DNA of 64,000 nt from DASTFY01 sp963829955 (lineage in GTDB: Bacteria; Actinomycetota; Acidimicrobiia; Acidimicrobiales; Ilumatobacteraceae): the NCBI GenBank assembly GCA_963829955.1, contig CAWHKS010000005.1:62001-126000 (forward strand), written 5' to 3'. The notes under the pieces are model-generated. The model did no database searches. It saw only the letters and a list, made by a program, of their open reading frames with translations, and was not told where the DNA came from. Both the position numbers and the translations under genes were made by a program. Numbering within the stretch: position 1 is the first letter of the stretch; every line of letters begins with the position of its first letter. This document shows positions 44,077 through 51,945 of this stretch, in pieces.

Positions 44077-44910
44077 ATGGAAGAGGTGGGCGGGCGACGC
44101 GCTGGGATGGGTCATGATGCGGCGGTGGCTTCCGGTGGAGCTTGGGCGGCGGGCGGTGTGGCCGTCATCGCCTGCCTGACGGCCCTCGGGGTGAGTGGCT
44201 GCGGGGACGACGGAGGCGACGACGGAACCGCCGGGACGCCGGATCTGCGTGGGGTCGACGTCACCGTCGGGTGGGTCGGCGGCGACGACGTCACCGACGC
44301 GCTGCTCGGAGAGCTGTACGCCCAGGCGCTGGAAGCCCGGGGGGCGACCGTCGAACGACGACCGGCGTTGGCCGATCGCCAGACCGCCCTTCGGGAGCTC
44401 GAGGCCGGCAACGTGACCGTCGTGCCCGAGCGGAGCCACGCGCTGCTCGCCGACCTGACGGCGCCCACCGTTCCCGGAGCGACGACGACACCCGAGCAGC
44501 TCGTCGCGCTCCGCGACGCCCTGCCGGCCGGGCTCACGGTGCTCACGCCGTCCAGCGCCCACGACAGCGAGATCGTCGCCTGTCCGCCGGCGGTCGTCGA
44601 GAAGCTCGTGGCGGACCAGCCCGCCGAACTGACCGACGATGACTGCCAGACCGTCACCGCCACCGATCCGGTGATCGCCCGAGACGGCCTCGTCCCGCTC
44701 GTCCAGGACCCGGTCGAGACGCCTATCGAGGCGCTGACCCCTCTGGTGAGGACCAGCTCGGCGACGCCGGAGCTGCAGGCGACGCTGGACGCGCTCAGCA
44801 GCACGCTCGAGCCGGCGACGTTGCCGGCGCTCCTCGCCCGGGTGCGCTTCGACGGTGACGAGGTCTCGGGCGTCGTGGAGGACTGGCTGGAGACCGTCGA
44901 CATCACCTGA
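44077..44910 (+). CDS. Osmoprotectant-binding-like (OpuAC) lipoprotein
   Basis: A 277-residue predicted lipoprotein. Hydrophobic GGVAVIACLTALGVSGC ends in a lipobox Cys. The mature part opens VTVGWVGGDDVTDALLGELY and continues AQALEARGATVERRPALADR, ELEAGNVTVVPERSHALLAD and VLTPSSAHDSEIVACPPAVV. That is the order of OpuAC/ProX-type glycine betaine or choline-binding proteins, though a substrate cage of Trp/Tyr residues is not evident. No OpuA-type permease is encoded beside it, so its transport partner is unknown. ATG 44077 supplies an RR-containing n-region; ATG 44107 is an alternative. The following ABC genes are of a different class. Confidence 0.6.
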   Translation: MEEVGGRRAGMGHDAAVASGGAWAAGGVAVIACLTALGVSGCGDDGGDDGTAGTPDLRGVDVTVGWVGGDDVTDALLGELYAQALEARGATVERRPALADRQTALRELEAGNVTVVPERSHALLADLTAPTVPGATTTPEQLVALRDALPAGLTVLTPSSAHDSEIVACPPAVVEKLVADQPAELTDDDCQTVTATDPVIARDGLVPLVQDPVETPIEALTPLVRTSSATPELQATLDALSSTLEPATLPALLARVRFDGDEVSGVVEDWLETVDIT

Positions 44911-44931
44911 CGCCCGTTAGGGTCCCCCGCC

Positions 44932-45849
44932 GTGATCGAGGCCAAGGGGCTCACCAAGCGCTACGGGTCGGTCCTCGCCGTGGACGACCTCACCTTCACC
45001 GTGCCGCCCGGTCGGGTGACGGGCTTCCTCGGCCCCAACGGCTCGGGCAAGAGCACGACGATGCGCCTGCTCTTGCAGCTCGACCGTCCGAACGGTGGCG
45101 AGGCCACGTTCAAGGGGCAGTCGTACCGATCGTTCAAGCATCCGGCCACCCAGGTCGGCGCGCTCCTCGACGCCGCGTATGCCCACCCGTCCCGCAACGC
45201 CTACAACCACCTCTGGGCGGTCGCCGCCGCCAGCAAGCTGCCACGCGCACGGGTGGACGAGGCGCTGGCCATGGTCGGCCTCACCGAGGTGGCCAAGCGG
45301 CCGGTCGGCGGCTTCTCGCTCGGCATGCGCCAGCGGCTCGGCCTGGCGACGGCGCTGCTCGGCGATCCGCACACCCTCGTCCTCGACGAACCGGCCAACG
45401 GGCTCGACCCAGAGGGAATCCAGTGGATCCGCCAGCTCCTCACCTACCTGGCCGGGCAGGGCCGGTGCATCTTCCTCTCCAGCCACCTCCTCTCCGAGAT
45501 GGCGCTGATGGCCGATCACCTGGTGGTGATCGGCCAGGGCCGGTTGATCGCCGACTCCTCCGTCGAAGACTTCGTCACCAAGTACGCGTGGACGTGGGTG
45601 CGCGTCCGGAGCCCTCGCATGGCGGCGCTGGGCGCGGCATTGGAACGCCAGGGCGCCACGCTCGTGTGGGACGGCCCGGACGGAGCAGACGTACGCGGCG
45701 TCCCTGCCGCGACCGTCGGGGACACGGCGGCCCACCTGGGGATCGCGGTCCACGAGCTGTCACCACAGTCATCGACCCTGGAGGAGGCCTTCCTCGAAGG
45801 CACCCGCGCCGCCCAGGACTTCACCGCAGGAGCGCCGACCGAACCGTGA
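44932..45849 (+). CDS. ABC exporter-type ATP-binding protein
   Basis: A 305-residue ATPase of the CcmA/NatA/drug-resistance group. Walker A GPNGSGKST, Q-loop ATQVGALLDAAYAHPSRN, signature FSLGMRQRLGLATAL, Walker B HTLVLDEPANGLDPEG and switch FLSSHLLSEMALMADHLVVI. The C-terminal ~85 residues form the small domain typical of this group (VRVRSPRMAALGAALERQGA). GTG 44932 starts eight bases after TAGGGT (leaderless). The stop overlaps the permease start by four bases (GTGA), so the two make one transporter, perhaps exporting a lipid, antibiotic or ion-linked substrate; none can be named. Confidence 0.9.
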   Translation: MIEAKGLTKRYGSVLAVDDLTFTVPPGRVTGFLGPNGSGKSTTMRLLLQLDRPNGGEATFKGQSYRSFKHPATQVGALLDAAYAHPSRNAYNHLWAVAAASKLPRARVDEALAMVGLTEVAKRPVGGFSLGMRQRLGLATALLGDPHTLVLDEPANGLDPEGIQWIRQLLTYLAGQGRCIFLSSHLLSEMALMADHLVVIGQGRLIADSSVEDFVTKYAWTWVRVRSPRMAALGAALERQGATLVWDGPDGADVRGVPAATVGDTAAHLGIAVHELSPQSSTLEEAFLEGTRAAQDFTAGAPTEP

Positions 45850-46589
45850 CCGACGCCATCCGCTCGGAGTGGATCAAGCTCCGCAGCGCCCGCTCCAACC
45901 TGGTCCTGCTCATCCTCGCCGCCGCGGTCCCCATCGCACTGACGCTGCTGCTCGCGTTCACGGTCCAGCCCGAGGACCTGACCGCGGAGGACACGTTCGG
46001 CCTCGTGCTCGTCGGCGACTACATCGGGCAAGTCCTCATCGGCGTGCTCGGCGTGTTGGTCATCGGCCAGGAGTACCGGCACACGACGATCCGCGTGACC
46101 TTCACGGCCGATCCCAACCGAAGCCGCGTCATGGCGGCCAAAGCCCTGGTCGTCGCCGCGACCGGGCTGGTGGTCGGCGGTGTGGCCACCCTGCTCTCCT
46201 ACGTGCTGGGCAACGCCATCCTCACGAGTCGGGACATGGAGCTCGTGCTGGACGGGAGCACGCAGCTCCGGGCGCTGGCCGGCGCGGTCATCCTCTTCGC
46301 GCTGTACGGGCTGGTCGGCCTCGGTCTGGGTGCGATCATCCGGGCGACGGCCGGGGCCATCACGCTGCTGGTCGTCTGGCCGGTCGTCGTCGAGAGCATC
46401 ATCAGCGGCTTCTTCCCCAAGTTCGGGCGCTGGCTGCCGTTCAACGCCGGAAGCCAGTTGATGAGCACGTCCAGCACGTTCGACGCCGAGGAGGCCCTGA
46501 CCCCACGGGCCGGTGGTGTCGTGTTCACGCTGTTCGCCCTGGTGCTGCTGCTCGTCGGATCGGCCCTCGTCATCCGGCGTGACGCCTGA
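45846..46589 (+). CDS. ABC-2 type permease
   Basis: A 247-residue integral membrane protein with six hydrophobic helices. It begins TDAIRSEWIKLRSARSNLVL, the conserved amphipathic entry of ABC-2 permeases (LxxExxKLRSxRS), and has LVIGQEYRHTTIRVTFTADP between helices 2 and 3, the usual gating region. The ending LFALVLLLVGSALVIRRDA is typical. GTG 45846 overlaps the ATPase stop. Together they form a half-transporter that must dimerise. The small operon between the mycofactocin blocks might export a related metabolite, but there is no direct evidence. Confidence 0.88.
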   Translation: MTDAIRSEWIKLRSARSNLVLLILAAAVPIALTLLLAFTVQPEDLTAEDTFGLVLVGDYIGQVLIGVLGVLVIGQEYRHTTIRVTFTADPNRSRVMAAKALVVAATGLVVGGVATLLSYVLGNAILTSRDMELVLDGSTQLRALAGAVILFALYGLVGLGLGAIIRATAGAITLLVVWPVVVESIISGFFPKFGRWLPFNAGSQLMSTSSTFDAEEALTPRAGGVVFTLFALVLLLVGSALVIRRDA

Positions 46590-46612
46590 GCCACCTGCGA
46601 GAGGATTGGTCC

Positions 46613-47281
46613 ATGCGCATCACGCTCCCGTCAGGTACCGAAGCCGAGCTGGCCCGGCCCTCGTCCGAGGGGAGCCCCGCCGCCACCACCGGCCTCGTGA
46701 TCGCGCCTGACATCTTCGGTCTGCGACCGCTCTTCGACGGCCTGTGCGCCCGGCTCGCCGACGAGTGGAACGTGGTCGTCTGCGCGCCGGAGCCGTTCGC
46801 CGGGATTGACCTCGGGCCCGATGTCGACACCCGTCGCGCCACCGTCAAAATCCTGGAGGACGACGACCGCCTGCGGGACTTCCGGGAAGCGGCCGACGCC
46901 ACGGGCTGTGAGCGCATCGTGATGATCGGCTTCTGCATGGGCGGCATGTACGTCCACAAGGCCTCGGCCGATCCCCGGTTCGAGCGACTCGTGAGCTTCT
47001 ACGGCATGATCCGCGTGCCCAACGACTGGCGTTCGGACGGGCAAGGCGAGCCGCTCGACGCCCTGACGTCGAACGACGCCGGCCGCGTCCTGGCCATCAT
47101 CGGCGAGCAGGACGCGTACACGCCGCCGGGGGATGTCGACGCCCTCGAAGCGGTCGGGGTCATCGTCGCCCGCTACCCGGAGGCCGAGCACGGCTTCGTC
47201 CACGACCCCGACCGTCCGGCCCACCGCCCCGACGACGCCGCGGACGCGTGGCAGCGGGCTCGTGACTGGCTGGAGGTCTAG
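46613..47281 (+). CDS. Dienelactone hydrolase-family protein
   Basis: A 222-residue alpha/beta hydrolase. The nucleophile is Cys in IVMIGFCMGGMYVHKA, the acid lies in IIGEQDAYTPPGDVD and the His in AEHGFVHDPDRPAHRP, a full Cys-Asp-His triad. VIAPDIFGLRPLFDGLCARL is the family N-terminal pattern. The substrate is unknown. ATG 46613 is 23 bases after the ABC permease. Its stop TAG is part of CTAG at 47278-47281, which on the other strand is also the stop of the Crp/Fnr gene, so the two convergent genes share the tetranucleotide. Confidence 0.88.
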   Translation: MRITLPSGTEAELARPSSEGSPAATTGLVIAPDIFGLRPLFDGLCARLADEWNVVVCAPEPFAGIDLGPDVDTRRATVKILEDDDRLRDFREAADATGCERIVMIGFCMGGMYVHKASADPRFERLVSFYGMIRVPNDWRSDGQGEPLDALTSNDAGRVLAIIGEQDAYTPPGDVDALEAVGVIVARYPEAEHGFVHDPDRPAHRPDDAADAWQRARDWLEV

Positions 47282-47937
47282 CGAGCCCTGAGCTCCAACC
47301 GATCGCGCTGGAGGATGCGGTAGCGGCGATCGGCCTGCTCCAGCCAGCCGAGCCGGATGAAACTGGCGATGGCCTTGTTGACCCGCTCACGCGAGGCCCC
47401 GACCATGCCGGCCAGCTCCTCCTGCGTGACGGGGAGCAGGAACTCGCTGGCCCCATTGGCCAGCTCCAGCAGCCGCTTGGCGGTGCGGCCGGTGACGTCG
47501 AGGAAGACCGAATCGGCCAGCGCCTCGTCCATGCCCCGCAGCCGGTCGGCCAACATGCGCACGACGCCCCACAGCAGCTCGGGGTGGCGCGCGAGCAGCT
47601 CCCGCACCGGCTCGTACTGGAGCTCCAGGACCTCGGACGGTTCGAGCGCGCGGCCCTCGGCCGAGCGCGGACGCCCGTCCAGCATGCCCATCTCGCCGAA
47701 CAGGTCGCCCGGCTCCATGAGCGCCACCACGCTCTCCCGACCGTCGAAGGACTTGTTGGCGATGGCGACCCGGCCCCGGAGGACGACGTAGAGCGCGTCC
47801 GGCTCCTCGCCCTCGTTGAAGAGGATGTCGCCGCGCACGAGCCGGCGAGTGCCGGCGTGGCGCGCCAGTTCGGTGAGTTCGTCGGGGCTCACCGCTTGGA
47901 AGAGCTCGGTGGCCGCGAGCACGTCTTCGTAGGCCAT
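47278..47937 (-). CDS. Crp/Fnr-family transcription regulator
   Basis: A 219-residue regulator with an N-terminal cyclic-nucleotide-binding domain (ILFNEGEEPDALYVVLRGRV, GDLFGEMGMLDGRPRSAEGR) and a C-terminal winged helix (LPVTQEELAGMVGASRERVN). No Cys cluster of Fnr is present in the N-terminus, so a nucleotide ligand such as cAMP is more likely than oxygen sensing. The start ATG 47937 gives MAYEDVLAATELFQAVSPDE. It diverges from ispD with only 31 bases between start codons, and a symmetric promoter palindrome fills that gap (47942-47966). Autoregulation and co-control of ispD are likely. Confidence 0.9.
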   Translation of the reverse strand: MAYEDVLAATELFQAVSPDELTELARHAGTRRLVRGDILFNEGEEPDALYVVLRGRVAIANKSFDGRESVVALMEPGDLFGEMGMLDGRPRSAEGRALEPSEVLELQYEPVRELLARHPELLWGVVRMLADRLRGMDEALADSVFLDVTGRTAKRLLELANGASEFLLPVTQEELAGMVGASRERVNKAIASFIRLGWLEQADRRYRILQRDRLELRAR

Positions 47938-47941
47938 GGCG

Positions 47942-47966
47942 CGGGCGAGGGTACTACCCTCGCCCG
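47942..47966. promoter_or_regulatory. Symmetric divergent promoter of the Crp/Fnr gene and ispD
   Basis: A perfect palindrome with 12-base arms around one C: arms CGGGCGAGGGTA and TACCCTCGCCCG. Each half carries TACCCT on one strand: plus strand 47955-47960, eight bases before ispD GTG 47969; minus strand 47953-47948, ten bases before the Crp/Fnr ATG 47937. Both genes therefore appear leaderless with their -10 elements back to back. The same palindrome could bind a dimeric regulator, for example the Crp/Fnr protein itself. Confidence 0.65.
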
Positions 47967-47968
47967 GC

Positions 47969-48601
47969 GTGCCTGAGGCTGTGTGGGCGATCGTCGTCGC
48001 CGCCGGCTCCGGCGAACGCTTCGGGGGGCCCAAGCAGTACGAGTCGCTCGGTGACGGCACCGTGCTGGACCGGTCGGTCGCCGTCGCACGCGCGGTCGCA
48101 GACAAAGTGATCGTGGTCGTCCCGCCTGGTCGGGCACGGGGCTCGGGCGACGTCGAAGGCGGCCCGACGCGCAGCGAGTCGGTCCGGCGGGGCCTGGCGG
48201 CCTTGCCCGACCAGGCCGAGATCGTCGTGGTGCACGACGGCGCCCGGCCCTTCGCGTCGCCTGAGCTCTATCGAGCCGTCATCGATGCCGTCCGAGCAGG
48301 CGCCGATGCCGCCGTGCCCGGAGTCGCGGTCAGCGACACGATCAAGGTCGTTGATACTGCAATGACCGTCGTCGACACGCCGGACCGGGCGACGCTGGTG
48401 GCCGTGCAGACACCGCAGGCCTTCGCGGCGGACCGGCTGCGGGCCGCCCACACCGGCCAGCCCGAAGGCACTGACGACGCTTCGTTGGTCGAGGCGATCG
48501 GCGGCCGGGTGGTCGTGGTGCCGGGCGAGCCGGACAACCGCAAGATCACGGTGGCCGACGACCTGCAATGGGCCCGCCAGCGCGTCGCGGAGGAGCGCTG
48601 A
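47969..48601 (+). CDS. ispD: 2-C-methyl-D-erythritol 4-phosphate cytidylyltransferase
   Basis: The third enzyme of the non-mevalonate isoprenoid route: it joins CTP and methylerythritol phosphate. Signatures are the CTP loop IVVAAGSGERFGGPKQYESL, IVVVHDGARPFASPELY, TLVAVQTPQAFAADRLRAAH and EPDNRKITVADDLQWA. Length 210 residues is normal. GTG 47969 is chosen since it lies eight bases after TACCCT and begins VPEAVWAIVVAAG; an ATG at 47936 would overlap the Crp/Fnr start. ispF starts at the last base of its stop (TGATG). The pair is the standard actinobacterial arrangement. Confidence 0.93.
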   Translation: MPEAVWAIVVAAGSGERFGGPKQYESLGDGTVLDRSVAVARAVADKVIVVVPPGRARGSGDVEGGPTRSESVRRGLAALPDQAEIVVVHDGARPFASPELYRAVIDAVRAGADAAVPGVAVSDTIKVVDTAMTVVDTPDRATLVAVQTPQAFAADRLRAAHTGQPEGTDDASLVEAIGGRVVVVPGEPDNRKITVADDLQWARQRVAEER

Positions 48602-49077
48602 TGGCGGTCCGGGTCGGCCAGGGCTTCGATGTGCACCGCTTCACGGACGACACCGTTCGACCGCTGGTGCTCGGCGGGGTGACGTTCCCGGGCGAGCCGG
48701 GCCTCGACGGGCACAGCGACGCCGACGTGATCGCCCACGCCGCCGCCGAGGCCGTGCTGGGCGCCGCGGGGCTGGGCGACTTGGGCCAGCACTTCCCCGA
48801 CACTGACCCGGCCTGGGCCGGTGCCGATTCCCTGCGCATCCTGGCCGCCTCGGCGGCGATGGTGCGGGAGGCGGGGTGGGAGATCGGCAACGTCGACGTG
48901 AGCGTGGTGTGCGAGACCCCGAAGTTGGCGCCCCACAGGACGGCCATCGAGCGCAACCTGAGCGACGCCGCGCTGGCCCCGGTGACCGTCAAGGGGCGCC
49001 GGGCCGAAGGGCTCGGCGCGCTCGGACGCCGGGAGGGCATCGCCTGCTGGGCGGTGGCCGTCGTCACCCGCCCCTGA
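48601..49077 (+). CDS. ispF: 2-C-methyl-D-erythritol 2,4-cyclodiphosphate synthase
   Basis: A 158-residue trimeric enzyme of isoprenoid synthesis, following IspD/IspE in the pathway. It has all hallmark stretches: QGFDVHRFTDD (metal Asp and His), LDGHSDADVIAHAAAEAVLG (second His and catalytic Asp), GQHFPDTDPAWAGADS and VNVKGRRAEG-like VTVKGRRAEGLGALGRREGI. ATG 48601 overlaps the ispD stop (TGATG) for coupled translation. rlmB-type gene follows after a 30-base gap with its own -10 element. Confidence 0.94.
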   Translation: MAVRVGQGFDVHRFTDDTVRPLVLGGVTFPGEPGLDGHSDADVIAHAAAEAVLGAAGLGDLGQHFPDTDPAWAGADSLRILAASAAMVREAGWEIGNVDVSVVCETPKLAPHRTAIERNLSDAALAPVTVKGRRAEGLGALGRREGIACWAVAVVTRP

Positions 49078-49107
49078 CGCGGACGGCGCGCGGTACGGTC
49101 CGCCGCC

Positions 49108-49944
49108 ATGCCCCGCCCTCCCCGCCCCCGCCGGCCGCAGCAACGCTCGCGGCCGGCGGCGCCTCCCCCACGGCGACGGCGCACGCCGCCGAAGGGGCTG
49201 GGCGGCGAGCAGGTGGAGGGCCGGCAGGCGGTACGTGAGCTGCTCCTCGCCGGGCGGCGCAAGGTCCGGGAGCTGTGGGTGGCGACCGGTGACGGCGAGC
49301 GGGGCCCGGCCGAGATCCTCGCCCTCGCCGCGGACCTCCGGGTGCCCGTGCAGGAGGTCAGCCGTAAGCGCCTCGACTCCGAGGCCCGCAGCGAGGCCCC
49401 CCAGGGCGTACTGGCCCGGGCCGCGCCGCTCCAGGAGACCGACCTCGACGACCTGGTGAAGCGGGGTCGCGGGACCCGCGGTGTCCCGTTCATCGTGCTC
49501 GTCGACGGGGTGACCGACCCCGGCAACCTGGGCGCCATCCTGCGTTCGGTGGACGGCGCCGGTGGGACCGGCGTCGTCCTCCCCCGCCACCGGGCCGTCC
49601 ACATCACGCCGACTGCGGCCAAGGCCGCGGCCGGCGCCATCGAACACATCCCCATTGCCGTCGTCTCCGGCCTCCCGACTGCCATCGAGCGCATCCGCAA
49701 GGCCGGCATCTGGATCGTGGGCTTGGACGACGCCGCCGCCGACAGCCTCTTCGACCTGGGCGACGCGGCCACGGAGCCGATCGGCCTCGTGCTCGGCGCG
49801 GAGGGCGCGGGTCTCTCCCGCCTCGTCCGGGAGCGCTGCGACCTGCTGGTCCATATCCCGATGCGCGGCCGGCTGTCGTCGCTCAACGTGAGCGCGGCGG
49901 CCGCACTGGCCTGCTACGAGATCACCCGCCGCCGCCAGTCCTGA
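49108..49944 (+). CDS. rlmB: 23S rRNA (guanosine 2'-O)-methyltransferase, TrmH/RlmB family
   Basis: A SPOUT methyltransferase of 278 residues. After a basic Pro/Arg-rich N-terminal tail (RPRRPQQRSRPAAPPPRRRR), the substrate-binding domain starts GLGGEQVEGRQAVRELLLAG. The knot domain shows the three TrmH motifs: motif 1 LVDGVTDPGNLGAILRSVDG, motif 2 PIGLVLGAEGAGLSRLVRER and motif 3 HIPMRGRLSSLNVSAAAALA. The target, probably G2251-type in 23S rRNA for RlmB, is inferred from family and linkage to ispDF. The start is leaderless-like: TACGGT at 49094-49099 ends eight bases before ATG 49108. The gene symbol is the best family match. Confidence 0.87.
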   Translation: MPRPPRPRRPQQRSRPAAPPPRRRRTPPKGLGGEQVEGRQAVRELLLAGRRKVRELWVATGDGERGPAEILALAADLRVPVQEVSRKRLDSEARSEAPQGVLARAAPLQETDLDDLVKRGRGTRGVPFIVLVDGVTDPGNLGAILRSVDGAGGTGVVLPRHRAVHITPTAAKAAAGAIEHIPIAVVSGLPTAIERIRKAGIWIVGLDDAAADSLFDLGDAATEPIGLVLGAEGAGLSRLVRERCDLLVHIPMRGRLSSLNVSAAAALACYEITRRRQS

Positions 49945-49954
49945 CCGGCACGCG

Positions 49955-49960
49955 TACCCT
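49955..49960 (+). promoter_or_regulatory. -10 element of the OYE-ETF-mftF operon
   Basis: TACCCT ends eight bases before ATG 49969. It is the only promoter candidate for the six tightly packed genes up to mftF. Confidence 0.5.
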
Positions 49961-49968
49961 GACCGTCG

Positions 49969-51945
49969 ATGGCCTACCGCTACCTCTGGTCGCCGCTGGT
50001 GCTGGGCCCCGTCACCGTCCGCAACCGCATCGTGTTCAGCGCGCATCTGACCAACTACGCGCGCGATGGCCTGCCGACCGAGCAGCACGCGGCCTACTAC
50101 GCCGCGCGCGCCGCCGGCGGCACCGGGCTGATCATCACGGAGGAGCACTCCACCCACCCGACCGACTGGCCCTACGAGAAGCTGATCCACGGCTTCCACC
50201 GAGACGTCGTCTCCGGCTACCTGCGCATCACCGAAGCGGTCCACCGCTACCGCACGCCGATCTTCGCCCAGATCAACCACAACGGCGGACAGGCCTCGTC
50301 CATGTACTCCCGGCAGGCGGTCTGGGCGCCGTCCCCAGTTGCCGACCCCTTGTTCCGGGAGGTGCCCAAAGCCGTCGATCAGGCCGAGATCGACGAGATC
50401 GTGGCCGGCTATGCCCTCGTGGCCGAGCACTGCGCCGAGGGTGGGTTCGACGGCATCGAGCTCCAGTGCTCGCACTCCTCGATCGTGCGTGGCTTCCTTT
50501 CCCAGGCCACGAACCGCCGGACCGACGACTACGGCGGGCCGCTGGAACAACGGGCCCGCCTGCTGCTCGAGATCGTCGACGCCGTGCGCCGCGTCATCGG
50601 CAACCGACTGGCGCTCGGCGTGCGCATCTGTGGCGACGAGCTGATCGACGGCGGGACGACCATCGACGACGCGGTGCGGGTGGCGGAGCTGGTCGAGCAG
50701 ACCGGACAGGTCGACTACATCAACACGTCGATCGGGGTGGCGACGGCCAGCCTGTTCATGATCGAGGCGTCGATGCACGTGCCGCCCGGGTACGCGCTGT
50801 TCATCCCCAGCGCGCTGCGCAAGGCGGTGGACCTGCCCGTCATCGGCGTGGGGCGGTTCAAGGATCCGCTGCAGGCCGAGCGGGCCCTGGCCGAGGGCCA
50901 CTGCGACCTGGTGGGCGTGGTGCGGGGCCAGATCGCCGATGCCGACTTCGCGGCCAAGGCCCGCGCCGGCGCCACCGAGGACATCCGCCTGTGCCTGTCC
51001 TGCAACCAGGAGTGCGTCGGTCGCATGGGCCTCAACCGGTGGCTGGGCTGCATCGAGAACCCGCACACCGGTCGGGAGGCCGAGCTCCTGCACGCCGCGG
51101 ACCGCCCCCGCGGGCGGGCGGTGACGGTGGCGAAGGACGTGATGGTCGTGGGCGCGGGGCCGGCCGGCCTCCAGGCCGCCATCGCCGCCGCCCGCAATGG
51201 CCACCGGGTGACGGTGTACGAGAAGGAGGGCCAGGCCGGGGGTCAGGTCCGGCTGGCCGCCACCGTCCCCAACCGGGCCGAGCTGGGCGACCTGGTCCGC
51301 AACCAGCTCACCGAGTGCCGGCGGCTCGGCGTGCGCATCGAGCTGGGCGTGGGGGTGTGGCCGGGCCTCGTGGACGAGAAGCGACCGGACGTCGTGATCG
51401 TGGCCACGGGCGCCGAGCCGGCCCGACCCTGGTGGGCACCGGCCGACGCCGAGCATGTGGTCGACGTGCGGCACGTGCTCGACGGCTCGGCGCCCGCCGG
51501 CGGACCGGCGGCCGGCGACAGCGTCGTGGTCATCGACGAGATCGGCTTCCACCACGCCACCTCGGTGGCCGAGCTGCTGGCCGACCGCGGCTGCCAGGTC
51601 GAGATCGTCACCAACGGGATGGTCGTCGGCCAGGACCTCGGGGTGACGCTCGACATGGAGGGCTGGTGGGCGCGGGCGGAGACGAAGGGCGTCGTGCAGT
51701 CGACCGACCTCGTCCCGATGGGCCTCGAGGGCCGCGCCCTCCACCTGCTGCACCACCCCACGGGGCACATGCAGGACCGGACCCCGGACTGGGTGGTGCT
51801 CGCCGTCCCCGCCACCCCGGTCGACTGGCTGTTCCAGGAGCTCAGGCAGCGGGGCCTGGTCGTCGAGCGCATCGGCGACTGCGTTGCTCCCCGCCGGGCG
51901 CACGCCGCGGTCATCGACGGCGAGCGGGTGGGGGCGGCGCTGTGA
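49969..51945 (+). CDS. Mycofactocin-associated FadH/OYE-family flavin oxidoreductase
   Basis: A 658-residue protein like 2,4-dienoyl-CoA reductase. Residues ~1-340 are an Old Yellow Enzyme FMN barrel (LVLGPVTVRNRIVFSAHLTN, FAQINHNGGQA, GIELQCSHSSIVRGFLSQAT, NRRTDDYGGP). An iron-sulfur site follows at LCLSCNQECVGRMGLNRWLG plus CIENP. The C-terminal part is a FAD/NAD(P) module (VMVVGAGPAGLQAAIAAARN). It heads a six-gene operon with ETF-like, FixC-like and ferredoxin genes ending in mftF, the set called the mycofactocin FadH/OYE system. Its substrate is not known; moving electrons between NAD(P)H and mycofactocin or the flavoproteins is plausible. The stop overlaps the next start by four bases. 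Confidence 0.9.
   Translation: MAYRYLWSPLVLGPVTVRNRIVFSAHLTNYARDGLPTEQHAAYYAARAAGGTGLIITEEHSTHPTDWPYEKLIHGFHRDVVSGYLRITEAVHRYRTPIFAQINHNGGQASSMYSRQAVWAPSPVADPLFREVPKAVDQAEIDEIVAGYALVAEHCAEGGFDGIELQCSHSSIVRGFLSQATNRRTDDYGGPLEQRARLLLEIVDAVRRVIGNRLALGVRICGDELIDGGTTIDDAVRVAELVEQTGQVDYINTSIGVATASLFMIEASMHVPPGYALFIPSALRKAVDLPVIGVGRFKDPLQAERALAEGHCDLVGVVRGQIADADFAAKARAGATEDIRLCLSCNQECVGRMGLNRWLGCIENPHTGREAELLHAADRPRGRAVTVAKDVMVVGAGPAGLQAAIAAARNGHRVTVYEKEGQAGGQVRLAATVPNRAELGDLVRNQLTECRRLGVRIELGVGVWPGLVDEKRPDVVIVATGAEPARPWWAPADAEHVVDVRHVLDGSAPAGGPAAGDSVVVIDEIGFHHATSVAELLADRGCQVEIVTNGMVVGQDLGVTLDMEGWWARAETKGVVQSTDLVPMGLEGRALHLLHHPTGHMQDRTPDWVVLAVPATPVDWLFQELRQRGLVVERIGDCVAPRRAHAAVIDGERVGAAL

Noticed and set aside
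48268..51903. A 1211-codon open frame on the minus strand
   Set aside because: It is the antisense shadow of ispD, ispF, rlmB and the OYE gene. It has no domain resemblance, and high GC keeps such frames open.
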